DNA of 64,000 nt from CAG-390 sp045644325 (lineage in GTDB: Bacteria; Bacillota; Clostridia; Oscillospirales; CAG-272), in assembly GCA_045644325.1 (NCBI GenBank), contig JAZRGT010000099.1, forward strand, positions 13,608-77,607. The letters run 5' to 3'. Below, one piece after another: positions 1-8,903 of the stretch (position 1 is the first letter of the stretch; every line of letters starts with the position of its first letter). The notes below the pieces were generated by a model. That model saw only the letters and a list, made by a program, of their open reading frames with translations, was not told the origin of the DNA and did not search any database. Position numbers and translations under genes: made by a program.

Positions 1-384
1 GGTTTTATTGTTTTCTGAACCGAATCCGGTGATAAGCAAAACTGCGAGAACGGCAAAGCAGATTGCAAACAGACCCGTCATTACTATCGCGTAAATTAGC
101 GCGCCCTTTTTTCCCGAACGGCGAGCAGCCTCTCGATCTTTCTTTGCCTGCTCGGAAAAACTCCAGACTGTCTTCGGCTCTTCTTCGGGGAGAGGACCGA
201 GATCGGGCTCCTCTGTTTCCGCGGGAGCATCTGTCAAGATCGACTCAGGAAGCTCATCAGAGTTGATCCTTATGCTATCGTCCGAGACCGCCAGATCGGC
301 CTTTTGCGTTGCCTCGGGCGCGGGTGCAGAGGAATTTTCCTCTTGTGGGGCATCTTGGTTTATTTTTTCATTAAATTCGTCCAT
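1..384 (-). CDS. N-terminal fragment of a membrane-anchored protein, possibly an HtrA-like protease (partial)
   Basis: The first 128 codons are visible and the frame runs off the left edge of the window. The protein starts with about 95 acidic, Pro/Glu-rich residues that should be cytoplasmic, then a basic patch (RRSGKKG) and one hydrophobic segment at about residues 105-122. The start is supported by GAGGATAACTA just before ATG at 384. It lies 9 bp downstream of the histidine kinase gene. In many Bacillota a response regulator-kinase pair is followed by an HtrA/DegP-type serine protease with exactly this layout (acidic N-terminus, one TM, extracytoplasmic protease). That identity is inference from context; the catalytic part is outside the window. 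Confidence 0.6.
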   Translation of the reverse strand, partial: MDEFNEKINQDAPQEENSSAPAPEATQKADLAVSDDSIRINSDELPESILTDAPAETEEPDLGPLPEEEPKTVWSFSEQAKKDREAARRSGKKGALIYAIVMTGLFAICFAVLAVLLITGFGSENNKT

Positions 385-393
385 TAGTTATCC

Positions 394-1884
394 TCATTCG
401 CGCGTTTTCTGAGGTCTTTTCTCTTCCGGCGTTATCGGGAGTGTAAAATAGAATTCACAGTATTTACCCGGCTCGCTTTCAAGAGCGATAACCTCTTTGT
501 GCGCTTCAATAATAGTTTTTGCGATGAACATACCGAGTCCTACGCCCGTCTTATCCTTGCCGCGGCTGCGGTCACTCTTGTAGAATCTCTCAAATATATA
601 GGGTTGATCGTCGTAGGGGATGCCGTCGCCTTCGTTATAGACCGAGACTTTGACCTTCTTGTTCTCAATTACGGTCAACGAGAGCTTGAGCAGACCGCCC
701 TCGTTGGCAAATTTAACGGCATTATCGGTAATGTTATAGAATATCTGATAAATTGCGTCATGGTCGCCCGTTACGAACATATTATCTGCGTCGCAGTTGA
801 ATTCAACTTCAAGGCGCTTCTTGTCGATCTTCTGCTCGAATGAGATAAGAACCTGACGTCCCATTTCACAGATATCAAATGGCTCCATAACGAATTTACG
901 GTCGCCCGCCTGAATTCTCGAGATATCGAGAAGGCTGGCAACGAGACGTGAGAGGCGGAGGACCTCGTCACGGATAATTTTGAGATAATACTCGTGCTTT
1001 TCGGGCGGTATTGCACCGCTGAGGATGCAATCGATAAATCCCGAGATCGTTGTCATAGGCGTTCTCATATCGTGCGAAACGCTTGACATAAAGTTGTTTC
1101 TCATCTCGTCGAGGTTCTCAAGGTTTTGCGCCATATTGTTGAAAGCGGAGGCGAGCTGTGCGACCTCGTCGTTTCCGACAACGGGAACGCGAACGCTGAA
1201 TTCACCCTTGGCAAAGGATTTTGCAGCCTGGCTCATTCCTCGCAACGGACTGATGATCCTTTCACTTATAAAGAAGATGGCAATCAATGCCGCAAGCATT
1301 ACCCAAAGGCTTGAGATAGCAACGGTTTTAATAAGCACCTCTGCGAAATCACTTATAGATCCGACGTCACAGCAAACGATAACCGTTCCGCAGACATAGT
1401 TATTACGCAGATATACGGGGGTTGCGGAAATAACGTGAGGTGTGTCAAATATACCTTCAAGATTATTGAACACAGAAAGCTCAATACCGTTATTGATCTC
1501 GTTCATAAAGGAACGCGGGATCTGAGAGCTGTTTTGATAGTTGCAGTTTTCATCCGGATGAGCAATAAGAATCACGCCTTCGCTGTCAGCAATAAACACG
1601 GTGACGGGAAAGTTTGCCATCGCCTTTACCGCATTGATCTGCGAATTGATATCGGATTCATAATAATCGCAGAATGATGAAAAGCTTCCGCTCGTGCCGT
1701 ATTTCTGAAGCTTCGTCTGTATCCCCTCGCCGAGTGCGCCGGCGGCAGAAGAAACAGCCTCGTTCTTAGATTTTTCCGAATAATCGTCAACCAACGTTCC
1801 GATGATGGCAAGAAGAAGGATCATACTCGTTCCTATTATCACCATAAAGGTCACTATATATTTAACGTATATGCTTTTAAACAT
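394..1884 (-). CDS. Membrane sensor histidine kinase, HAMP/HisKA/HATPase
   Basis: 496-residue sensor kinase. A TM segment at about 8-30 is followed by an extracytoplasmic sensor domain of about 150 residues and a second TM at about 185-210. A HAMP domain then leads to a HisKA dimerisation domain with the phospho-acceptor His in SSVSHDMRTP, and a C-terminal HATPase domain with an N box (NITDNAVKF), a G1 box (NEGDGIP) and a G2 box (GVGLGMFIAK). It should autophosphorylate and pass phosphate to the OmpR-type regulator encoded 66 bp upstream. The layout resembles PhoR/WalK-type kinases; the signal is unknown. The gene is co-directional with its regulator and with the partial membrane-protein gene downstream. 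Confidence 0.93.
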   Translation of the reverse strand: MFKSIYVKYIVTFMVIIGTSMILLLAIIGTLVDDYSEKSKNEAVSSAAGALGEGIQTKLQKYGTSGSFSSFCDYYESDINSQINAVKAMANFPVTVFIADSEGVILIAHPDENCNYQNSSQIPRSFMNEINNGIELSVFNNLEGIFDTPHVISATPVYLRNNYVCGTVIVCCDVGSISDFAEVLIKTVAISSLWVMLAALIAIFFISERIISPLRGMSQAAKSFAKGEFSVRVPVVGNDEVAQLASAFNNMAQNLENLDEMRNNFMSSVSHDMRTPMTTISGFIDCILSGAIPPEKHEYYLKIIRDEVLRLSRLVASLLDISRIQAGDRKFVMEPFDICEMGRQVLISFEQKIDKKRLEVEFNCDADNMFVTGDHDAIYQIFYNITDNAVKFANEGGLLKLSLTVIENKKVKVSVYNEGDGIPYDDQPYIFERFYKSDRSRGKDKTGVGLGMFIAKTIIEAHKEVIALESEPGKYCEFYFTLPITPEEKRPQKTRE

Positions 1885-1950
1885 ATTCCTTCTCCTTTCC
1901 GTTTTTTAAAAAGATACGCCCGGCAAAATTCCTGGCGTATCTTTCGGGGA

Positions 1951-2643
1951 TCAATTACCTGTCAGTTCAAACTTATAGCCTACGCCCCAAACTGTCTTGA
2001 GCACCCATTTGTCGGATACGCCTTCAAGCTTTTCGCGGAGACGCTTAACATGTACGTCAACCGTACGGGAGTCACCGAGATAGTCAAATCCCCAAACCTT
2101 GTCGAGGAGCTGGTCTCTGGTGAACACGCGGTTGTAATTGGAAGCCAGGAAATAAAGAAGCTCGAGCTCCTTGGGAGGGATATCAACGCTCTTTCCGTTG
2201 AGCTTAAGCTCATACTTCTGCTTGCTGATCTCAATGTTCTCGAACTTGATAACCTCATCATCATCGGGATCATCGTGAGTGTTGCAACGACGGAGAACCG
2301 CCTTGATGCGTGCAAAAAGCTCACTCATATCGAAGGGCTTAACCACGAAATCGTCAGCACCAAGTTCAAGGCAAACAACCTTATCAACCACTTCGCCCTT
2401 AGCTGTGATCATAATAATGGGTTTGTTGGTAAACTTACGAAGCTCTGTGCAAACGTCCTTGCCGTTTTTGCCGGGAAGCATAATATCGAGGAGTACGAGA
2501 TCGGGCTCGTATTTCTTAAAAACGTCAATTGCTTGATAACCGTCGGGAGCTGTGCGTACCTCATAGCCTTCTTTTTCAAGAGAAGTCTTCAGCAGGTCGC
2601 AAATATAACTGTCGTCATCGACTACGAGAATTTTGGTATACAT
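1951..2643 (-). CDS. OmpR/PhoB-family response regulator
   Basis: 230-residue two-domain response regulator. The receiver domain (about 1-120) has the acidic pocket DDD at 9-11, the phospho-acceptor Asp in LVLLDIMLPG, the conserved Thr in ITAKG and Lys in VVKPFD. The C-terminal winged-helix DNA-binding domain (about 135-228) carries PPKELELLYFL and a DSRTVDVHVKRLREKL recognition helix. It is transcribed ahead of the sensor kinase, which is presumably its partner. GGAGGAAAAA precedes the ATG, and a sigma-A-like promoter lies about 85 bp upstream. Targets cannot be read from the sequence. Confidence 0.95.
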   Translation of the reverse strand: MYTKILVVDDDSYICDLLKTSLEKEGYEVRTAPDGYQAIDVFKKYEPDLVLLDIMLPGKNGKDVCTELRKFTNKPIIMITAKGEVVDKVVCLELGADDFVVKPFDMSELFARIKAVLRRCNTHDDPDDDEVIKFENIEISKQKYELKLNGKSVDIPPKELELLYFLASNYNRVFTRDQLLDKVWGFDYLGDSRTVDVHVKRLREKLEGVSDKWVLKTVWGVGYKFELTGN

Positions 2644-2725
2644 TTTTTCCTCCTGTGTTTTGTAATCTGGACTTGCCGTGTCACCCGCGCGGGGTATACT
2701 TCGGCATTTTTATACTTTCTATTAT

Positions 2726-2753
2726 ATTATATCACATAATTTTGGTTTTGCAA
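2726..2753 (-). promoter_or_regulatory. Sigma-A-like promoter of the two-component operon
   Basis: On the minus strand TTGCAA (-35) and TATAAT (-10) are separated by 16 bp, about 85 bp before the response regulator start. Confidence 0.55.
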
Positions 2754-2814
2754 AGAGTTTTTTGAAAAAATGTTCATATTTTTTATAAAAAATCAGCATT
2801 TTTTTAAGTTTTGC

Positions 2815-2843
2815 TTGAATTCTTCACAAATTTATTATATAAT
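2815..2843 (+). promoter_or_regulatory. Sigma-A promoter of ychF
   Basis: TTGAAT at 2815-2820 and a perfect TATAAT at 2838-2843 with a 17-bp spacer, 45 bp before the ychF start. Confidence 0.7.
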
Positions 2844-2888
2844 ATATGAGAAAAACAAAAAAGTAATATATTTACATCGGAGTAAAAC

Positions 2889-3983
2889 ATGAAACTAGGT
2901 ATTGTTGGACTGCCCAACGTGGGCAAAAGCACGCTCTTCAACGCTCTTTGCGGCGGAGGCGCAGAGTCGGCTAACTACCCCTTCTGCACCATAGAACCCA
3001 ATGTCGGTGTCGTTCCCGTACCCGACCCCAGACTTGACGCACTTGCTGAAATGTACACTCCCGAAAAGTACACTCCCGCAGTTGTTGAATTCTTTGACAT
3101 TGCCGGACTTGTAAAGGGTGCTTCCCAGGGTGAAGGTCTTGGAAACAAATTCCTCTCTCACATCAGAGAGTGTGATGCTATTCTCCACGTCGTTCGATGC
3201 TTTGAAAACGACAACATAATTCACGTCGACGGCAAAGTAAACCCCATTTCGGACGTTGAAACTATTAACTATGAGCTCATTCTTTCCGATATCGAAGTCG
3301 CGCAAAGAAGACTTGACCGCACTCTCAAGGCGATGAAAGCAGACAAATCTCTTGCTCCCGAGGCGGCATTCCTTGAAAGACTTATCGCGCACCTTGAAAA
3401 CGGTAAATCCGCGAGAGGAATCGATATGAACGAGGACGAGCAGGCAATGCTTGCGGATATGCCTCTTCTCTCCGCAAAGCCCATCATCTACGTTGCAAAC
3501 GTTGATGAGAACAGCCTTGAGGAGGATCCCGTTCAGAATCCCCACTACGCCGCACTCAAGGAGTTTGCGGCAAGTGAGAATTCGGGTATCGTTTCTATCT
3601 GCGGAGGTCTTGAGGCAGAGCTTGCTGAGCTTGAGGGCGAGGAAAAGCAGATGTTCCTTGAGGACATGGGACTTTCCGAATCGGGACTCAACCGCCTTAT
3701 CCGCGCGGGATACGACCTTCTCGGTCTTATCAGCTTCCTGACCGCAGGTCCTAAGGAAGTGCGCGCTTGGACCATTCGCAAGGGTACAAAGGCACCCGGC
3801 GCGGCAGGTAAGATTCACAGCGACTTTGAGCGCGGCTTTATCCGTGCCGAGATCGTCGCATTCGACGATCTTATGCGTCTCGGCAGCATGACCGCAGCCA
3901 AGGAAGCGGGTCTTGTACGAAGCGAAGGCAAGGAATACGTTATGAAGGACGGAGACGTTACGCTCTTCCGCTTCAACGTATAA
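2889..3983 (+). CDS. ychF: Redox-regulated ribosome-associated ATPase YchF
   Basis: 364 residues, the usual YchF/OLA1 length. The G1 motif GLPNVGKST is near the N-terminus. It is followed by the G3 motif DIAGLVKGAS and, in place of the GTPase NKxD motif, the YchF-type NVDE, which is known in this family to favour ATP over GTP. A coiled-coil insertion follows, and the C-terminal TGS domain ends in the typical DGDVTLFRFNV. The protein binds ribosomes and is linked to stress responses and translation. It is a single transcription unit with its own promoter and a downstream hairpin terminator. Confidence 0.97.
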   Translation: MKLGIVGLPNVGKSTLFNALCGGGAESANYPFCTIEPNVGVVPVPDPRLDALAEMYTPEKYTPAVVEFFDIAGLVKGASQGEGLGNKFLSHIRECDAILHVVRCFENDNIIHVDGKVNPISDVETINYELILSDIEVAQRRLDRTLKAMKADKSLAPEAAFLERLIAHLENGKSARGIDMNEDEQAMLADMPLLSAKPIIYVANVDENSLEEDPVQNPHYAALKEFAASENSGIVSICGGLEAELAELEGEEKQMFLEDMGLSESGLNRLIRAGYDLLGLISFLTAGPKEVRAWTIRKGTKAPGAAGKIHSDFERGFIRAEIVAFDDLMRLGSMTAAKEAGLVRSEGKEYVMKDGDVTLFRFNV

Positions 3984-4005
3984 AAAATTCTATTAAATAA
4001 TAAAA

Positions 4006-4042
4006 AAGTCTCGGACTCCAATTTTGGAATCCGAGACTTTTT
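4006..4042. terminator. Bidirectional Rho-independent terminator after ychF
   Basis: AGTCTCGGACTCC pairs with GGAATCCGAGACTT, with A-rich sequence on the left and a T-run on the right. It can serve ychF on the plus strand and the convergent gene at 4041-4583, whose stop codon overlaps it. Confidence 0.85.
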
Positions 4043-4583
4043 AATTTCCGCTAAATATACTAATAATTATTGGCACAAGAAATACTAAAATCAATAAAAC
4101 CGGCAATGCAATAAGGTAAGTGGTAAACGGAACTTCACCGATAGTAGTAACAATAAATGCAATCCAAAGAATAACAGCTATAAGCAATTTTATTGTTGTT
4201 CCAACGCCGAACGGCCAATTAAAACTCTTTTCTGAATAAGAAGAATCGACAGGTTCGCTCTTTCGATTAGGATATTGTCCAATATGACCATAATTCCAAG
4301 CATCAGGAGTAATCATTCTTATAAATTCAGAATCAACTTTACAAATTCGTTTAGAATGTATGTAAACATATCCATCTGCTTGAATATTACCTACAACATC
4401 TAAAAATGCATCTCTAATTGTTCCATCCTGATCGATTTTTCCGTAATATTCATACTCACCAATTTTGTTTATATATCCATCTTTATCGATTTTTGCAAAA
4501 ATGATACCTGAACCATTATACACATAGCCATCGTCATCAATTTTACCGATATACTCCAATCCTTCACTTATTACATTTCCCAT
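4041..4583 (-). CDS. Repeat protein with GKIDxDG motifs and C-terminal membrane segments
   Basis: 180 residues of unknown function. The first 100 residues are four or five degenerate copies of a ~20-residue unit with the core GKIDxDGYV (for example YIGKIDDDGYVYNGSG, FAKIDKDGYI, YYGKIDQDGTI, VVGNIQADGYVYI). The spacing suggests a small beta-propeller-like fold such as the 4-fold beta flower family. The last 50 residues form two hydrophobic segments (about 130-150 and 155-177), so the repeat domain is membrane-tethered. The gene is distinctly AT-rich compared with ychF and with the DUF4097 gene, as is the neighbouring XRE gene, which suggests recent acquisition. No enzymatic motif was recognised. 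Confidence 0.75.
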   Translation of the reverse strand: MGNVISEGLEYIGKIDDDGYVYNGSGIIFAKIDKDGYINKIGEYEYYGKIDQDGTIRDAFLDVVGNIQADGYVYIHSKRICKVDSEFIRMITPDAWNYGHIGQYPNRKSEPVDSSYSEKSFNWPFGVGTTIKLLIAVILWIAFIVTTIGEVPFTTYLIALPVLLILVFLVPIIISIFSGN

Positions 4584-4705
4584 TTTCTTTCTCCTTTGGA
4601 CAATTATTAAGAATTATAAAGATCAGATTGAAGTATGACATTAAAATACTATTTATGTTCAAATAGTAAATTAAAAAATTCTAAACAAATCTCCAATTCT
4701 TATCT

Positions 4706-4756
4706 TTAACACAATTATACATCGAATATGTGTTAATATTAAGAATATAGTGTTAA
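4706..4756. promoter_or_regulatory. Putative operator: TTAACAC/GTGTTAA repeats
   Basis: TTAACAC at 4706-4712 forms an inverted pair with GTGTTAA at 4730-4736, and a direct copy GTGTTAA occurs at 4750-4756. They lie just upstream of the XRE regulator gene, between it and the divergent repeat-protein gene, so autoregulation is plausible. This is inference from position and symmetry only. Confidence 0.4.
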
Positions 4757-4781
4757 ATAAAGATAAATTTGGAGAATTGTA

Positions 4782-5024
4782 ATGAAAATCTATGATTATG
4801 ACGGAAAAAAGAATATTTGTGGAAAAAGAATCAAAGAGGCACGAAATAAGCAAGGTTTAACCCAAAGCGATCTTGCAGCACAGCTACAAGTTTCAGGGAT
4901 AATAATTGAACGAGATAGTATCTCTAGAATTGAAATCGGCACACGTTTTATTGCTGACTACGAGTTAAAAGAATTATCCCGAATATTAAAAGTGTCTGTC
5001 ACGTGGTTATTAGGAATTGAATAA
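4782..5024 (+). CDS. Small XRE-family helix-turn-helix regulator
   Basis: 80-residue protein consisting of little more than a Cro/C1-type HTH domain (KRIKEARNKQGLTQSDLAAQL, then a turn and IIERDSISRIEIGTRFIADY). GGAG lies 8 bp before the ATG. It is divergent from the GKIDxDG repeat protein and is AT-rich like it. Such small HTH proteins control nearby or mobile genes; short TTAACAC/GTGTTAA repeats upstream are candidate operators. It ends in a WLLGIE tail commonly seen in this family. Confidence 0.9.
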   Translation: MKIYDYDGKKNICGKRIKEARNKQGLTQSDLAAQLQVSGIIIERDSISRIEIGTRFIADYELKELSRILKVSVTWLLGIE

Positions 5025-5040
5025 GACTTTTATATAAAAT

Positions 5041-5081
5041 AAAGCAACCCTATAAGAATCAAAAACTCTTCGGGTTGCTTT
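5041..5081. terminator. Bidirectional terminator between the XRE gene and the DUF4097 gene
   Basis: AAAGCAACCC pairs with GGGTTGCTTT around a 21-nt loop, with T/A-rich flanks on both sides. It sits between convergent genes. Confidence 0.8.
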
Positions 5082-5087
5082 AGATTT

Positions 5088-6197
5088 TTATTTAATTTCG
5101 ATGCTTCCGTCACCGATAATAACGGTAAGCGAATTAGCGGGAATGGAGACGGAAGTATTGTTCTCTTCCTCATCTTCAATATCGCCAATATTTTCGGGCT
5201 CGGAGGTATTTTCTTCAGCGGTAGTTGTTTCGTCAGCGTCAGGCTGTGTATCCGGTTCGGTAGTTTGCTCGTCAGCTGAAGTGGTTTCATCGGGTTCAGG
5301 GGTTACAGAGGGCTGATTTGTGCTCTGATCACCCTTAACGGGAGCGTTAAACTCGACGTAAGAATCCGAATAGTTATCGCTGTATACGCTGATCGTATTT
5401 CCGGGTGCCTCAAGCTTTACGTCCAAACCTGCGAAATCGGATTCAACTCTATCATAGTAAACGTCACCGGACTTAACCTCGATATACATAGCACGAGTAA
5501 ATGTAGTATCCGTAATATCAACAAAGCATTCGCTGTTAGGAGACATAATTCTAATCTCATCAGCGTTTACGTTGTCGATATTTATATTCGCACTTTCAGT
5601 CGCTTCTATCTGTACCGAGGACTCGGTAACTACGTCTTTGAAATCCACTACTCCATCAGTAATTACAATCTTAAAATCGCAATCCGTATTGAAATTTGAC
5701 ACGGAAATATCACCCGTCGTGGTAGTGATATTCAAATTGACGAGATCGGCATTTTCGGTAAGATAGAGATTGAGCGATTTCTCTTTTACGCTGTCATCAA
5801 ATACATAATGAAGGTAATCGCGGAATCCGTTGAAATTGATTTTCAGATTTTCAACGTCGATAATTCCGGAAATGCCGGCATTGTCGGAGATTTGAAGCGT
5901 CGAGCGTCCCGCTTGGATCTGATATGCGTTGTTGGGGAAATTGACAAGTTCGATCCTGCTTTCTTCTGCTCCGCCGATGACGTTTACTTTGACGTCGCTA
6001 ACTTTAAGAACGATCTTTTTCAATTCCTCTTCCGAAAAGGTTTCGGAGTGAATGTAATTATCGTCGCCGTCACCTACCTGAGTGAAAAGGCCTATTCCCT
6101 GCTCGTTTGCCAACGAGGTTGCAGTCATACACAGTATGACGCCAAGACAGGCAAGCAATACCGATACTATCAAAAATATAACTGAGGTTGGCTTCAT
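5088..6197 (-). CDS. DUF4097-like beta-strand repeat surface protein with an acidic linker
   Basis: 369 residues. An N-terminal signal anchor (about 8-30) is followed by a long extracytoplasmic region of repeated beta strands of the DUF4097 adhesin type, with alternating turns such as TTTGDISVSNF and VKSGDVYYDRV. Residues about 285-345 are a low-complexity Thr/Glu/Asp/Pro linker, followed by one last beta-rich segment ending IIGDGSIEIK. The start overlaps the stop of the upstream HAAS-domain gene by 4 bp (ATGA), so the two are translationally coupled. HAAS plus DUF4097 pairs are usually regulated by a PadR protein and linked to envelope stress; no PadR gene is present here. Confidence 0.75.
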   Translation of the reverse strand: MKPTSVIFLIVSVLLACLGVILCMTATSLANEQGIGLFTQVGDGDDNYIHSETFSEEELKKIVLKVSDVKVNVIGGAEESRIELVNFPNNAYQIQAGRSTLQISDNAGISGIIDVENLKINFNGFRDYLHYVFDDSVKEKSLNLYLTENADLVNLNITTTTGDISVSNFNTDCDFKIVITDGVVDFKDVVTESSVQIEATESANINIDNVNADEIRIMSPNSECFVDITDTTFTRAMYIEVKSGDVYYDRVESDFAGLDVKLEAPGNTISVYSDNYSDSYVEFNAPVKGDQSTNQPSVTPEPDETTSADEQTTEPDTQPDADETTTAEENTSEPENIGDIEDEEENNTSVSIPANSLTVIIGDGSIEIK

Positions 6198-7147
6198 AAC
6201 TCTGATACTGCTCCTTTCAACATATTATAGCCCGATCTGAGGGCACGGAAACCGAGTCTGAACAGCTTTGCGAGAAGCTTCATGCCGAACGGGATAAATC
6301 TTACCGCAAAATTGTAAATAAGAATACCGACAAACATAACGATAGAGCCGACGATAATGCCGAGACCGATCTCAAAAAGAGCAACGGGGGTATTTCCGGT
6401 TATCAATTCAACTACGCCGTATACAATTCCGACGATGGAAACCAATGCTCCTACCGTAATGAATGCAACGAGAATACATATACACGCAATCATCAGAAGT
6501 GCGAGCGCTATCCAGAAACCAAGATACAAAACTACTGACAACAGTATCAGAGCGACAGCGATAGGGATCGCTACGACGAGAATAGCGACGTAGACCCACT
6601 CGTTCCTCATCCTACCGTTTTCCGCATATTGGATCTTTTCCTTTTGCCTTGGAGGGATGTACTCAATAATATCCAAATCCTCTGCGCGGTCTTCTTTTTG
6701 GGCTTTCTTCTTTTCTTTTTCTGCAGCCTTTTCAGCTTTTGCCTTTTGCTTTTGCTTAATGACCTTGTCGACCTTAGCCATCATTCTGTAAAGCAGGCTG
6801 CGTTTTTCTTCGGCCGGCGCGTCATTTTCAGCCGCATCTTTCGGCTTTTCTTCGGACGGAATCGACTTGGGCTTTCTACGCTCTTCTTCCTTGGCTTTAG
6901 CCACAGGCGCCGCCTTTGCCTTGATGGGCGCATCAGCCTTCTTTTCGGGAGCTTTCTTATCTTTGCCCGATTCGAGCATAGAGATAATACCGTCGACCAT
7001 CTCGTCGAGGGAAACGTTGATCTCCTCCGTACCTGATTCAGTCAGGTAAGTACGTACGTGTGAAGTTTCCTTTTCCGCCGTTTCCTTATCAATACCGCGT
7101 TCGATAAGTCTTGCGTGGAGCAACTTCAAAAATTCTTCTTTCTTCAT
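6194..7147 (-). CDS. HAAS-domain (DUF1700-like) membrane protein
   Basis: 317 residues using the ATG at 7147, which has CGGAG seven bases upstream; a longer open frame to 7255 lacks a ribosome binding site. Residues 1-60 (MKKEEFLKLLHARL, then an acidic helix) match the HAAS/DUF1700 signalling domain. A Lys/Glu/Ala-rich coiled or disordered stretch follows (about 65-185), then three or four TM helices from about 190 to 290. The C-terminus continues as an amphipathic tail. It is coupled to the DUF4097 gene by a 4-bp overlap. In related loci such proteins interact with the DUF4097 partner at the membrane; the exact role is not established. Confidence 0.8.
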   Translation of the reverse strand: MKKEEFLKLLHARLIERGIDKETAEKETSHVRTYLTESGTEEINVSLDEMVDGIISMLESGKDKKAPEKKADAPIKAKAAPVAKAKEEERRKPKSIPSEEKPKDAAENDAPAEEKRSLLYRMMAKVDKVIKQKQKAKAEKAAEKEKKKAQKEDRAEDLDIIEYIPPRQKEKIQYAENGRMRNEWVYVAILVVAIPIAVALILLSVVLYLGFWIALALLMIACICILVAFITVGALVSIVGIVYGVVELITGNTPVALFEIGLGIIVGSIVMFVGILIYNFAVRFIPFGMKLLAKLFRLGFRALRSGYNMLKGAVSEL

Positions 7148-7320
7148 ATTGATCTCCGAATCTTCAAATACTTTTTCATAATTACAAAAATTTTTCAGTT
7201 TTTGTAAAAAAGAGGTGAAAAATTCAAAATTATGTGGTATAATATATGCGTGCAAGCCTCAAAAAAAGATTTTGCGCATACTTATATTATATTATAGCAG
7301 ATTTTAAGAGAGATTTCAAG

Positions 7321-7986
7321 ATGAGAATGAGAAAAAAGAAGCATTCGGCAGAAAGAATTGAAGCATGTGCCGAACTTTTGCTTAAAAATCCCATTGAATG
7401 CTTCGGAAAAGAGGAAGAGATTTTCGGAAAGAAGTGTCCGATGCTCCTCGAGATCGGCTGCGGCAAGGGAGACTTTGCACGCGGACTTAGTAAAATGCAC
7501 CCCGATCACGGTATTATCGCGCTCGAGCGAGTTCCCGACGTAGCTATGTTCGCTTTGGAAAAAGCCAAGGCTACCCTCGACGAGCGTCCCGACAACGTCA
7601 GATTTATTATCGGTAACGCAGAATACCTTACCGATTGGTTTGCGCCCGGCACCTTTGACTGTATCTACGCAAACTTCTCCGATCCTTGGCCTAAGAAGGG
7701 TCAGCACAAGCGCAGACTTACTGCTCCCGGATTCCTCGCGAGATATGAAAAACTTCTCGTGCCCGGCGGTGAGCTTCATTTCAAGACAGATAACGAGGAT
7801 CTCTTTGACTGGTCGATCGAGCAGTTCAAGGAATACGGACTCGAGATCATTTTCTATACCCGCGATCTTCACGCAAGCGAGCTTGCGGCTACAAATATAG
7901 TTACCGAATACGAAAAGAGATTCACCGATCTCGGTCAGAAGATCTTCTCTGCTCACGTTAAGTTTCCCGTAAAGGACGCGGAATAA
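7321..7986 (+). CDS. trmB: tRNA (guanine-N7-)-methyltransferase TrmB
   Basis: 221 residues from the ATG at 7321; an upstream in-frame ATG at 7246 overlaps the promoter region (TATAAT at 7238-7243) and is unlikely to be used. It makes m7G46 in the variable loop of tRNA using SAM. The SAM-binding motif is LEIGCGKGDF. The class-defining NFSDPWPKKGQHKRRL supplies catalytic Asp and substrate-binding residues, and HFKTDNEDLFDW is also typical. Its stop overlaps the truB start by one base (TAATG), so two tRNA-modification enzymes are coupled. Confidence 0.96.
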   Translation: MRMRKKKHSAERIEACAELLLKNPIECFGKEEEIFGKKCPMLLEIGCGKGDFARGLSKMHPDHGIIALERVPDVAMFALEKAKATLDERPDNVRFIIGNAEYLTDWFAPGTFDCIYANFSDPWPKKGQHKRRLTAPGFLARYEKLLVPGGELHFKTDNEDLFDWSIEQFKEYGLEIIFYTRDLHASELAATNIVTEYEKRFTDLGQKIFSAHVKFPVKDAE

Positions 7987-8903
7987 TGGCTGAGATAATG
8001 AACGAACCCTGCGGCGTGCTTATCGTCAACAAACCGCAAGGTCCGACGTCACACGATATCGTAAACAAGGTTCGCCGTCTGTATTCTACCAAAAAGGTTG
8101 GTCATACGGGAACGCTTGATCCTATGGCAACGGGAGTTCTCGTCGTTCTTATCGGTCGCGCGGCGAAGGCTTGTGAGTATTCGCTTTCGGACAGAAAGAT
8201 ATACACCGCAACGCTTCGTCTCGGAATTGAGACCGATACCGAGGATACGACGGGTAACGTTATTACCGAATATCCCGTAACCGTGACCGAAAACGACGTC
8301 AAGGAAGTTCTGTCATCTTTCAAAGGCAAGATAAAACAGATTCCTCCGATGTATAGCGCGCTTAAAGTCGGCGGTAAGAAGCTTTGCGATATAGCACGCG
8401 AGGGCGGTACCGTTGAGCGCGAGGCAAGAGAAATAGAAGTATATTCGATTTCCGCCGAGCATATTGTTGGCAGCGATTACCGTCTTGAAGTTGAATGCTC
8501 TGCGGGAACATACATCCGCACACTTTGCTCCGATATCGGCAAAGCTCTCGGATGCGGCGGTGCTATGGCAAGCCTTGAAAGAAGCGCGGCTTGCGGATTT
8601 CCGATAAGCGAGGCGCACACGCTTGAGGAGATAGAACAACTTTCGATTGAAGAAAGACTTGCAATTCTCCGCCCCGTTGAGGATATCTTCAACGAGCTTG
8701 AGTCGGTTAAGCTTCCCGTATTTTATGAGAAGCTCTTCCGCTCCGGTTGCGAGATCTATTTAAAAAAAGCCAAGCTCCCCGAGTACCCCGTCACAACGAG
8801 GCTCAGAGTGCTTGACTCAAAGGGCGAATTCTTCGCGCTGGGCGAGGTCCGCGAATATGAAAACGGTCTTGCTGTCAAATCGATCAAGCTTTTCGTGCTT
8901 TAA
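7986..8903 (+). CDS. truB: tRNA pseudouridine(55) synthase TruB
   Basis: 305 residues. It isomerises U55 in the T-loop of nearly all tRNAs. The catalytic Asp is in GHTGTLDPMATGVLVV. The N-terminal GVLIVNKPQGPTSHDIV, the KGKIKQIPPMYSALKVGGK loop and the YIRTLCSDIG segment are classic TruB motifs. A C-terminal extension of about 60 residues resembles the PUA-like end. The gene begins inside the stop codon of trmB and converges on a membrane-protein gene, sharing 4 bp at their 3' ends. Confidence 0.97.
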   Translation: MAEIMNEPCGVLIVNKPQGPTSHDIVNKVRRLYSTKKVGHTGTLDPMATGVLVVLIGRAAKACEYSLSDRKIYTATLRLGIETDTEDTTGNVITEYPVTVTENDVKEVLSSFKGKIKQIPPMYSALKVGGKKLCDIAREGGTVEREAREIEVYSISAEHIVGSDYRLEVECSAGTYIRTLCSDIGKALGCGGAMASLERSAACGFPISEAHTLEEIEQLSIEERLAILRPVEDIFNELESVKLPVFYEKLFRSGCEIYLKKAKLPEYPVTTRLRVLDSKGEFFALGEVREYENGLAVKSIKLFVL

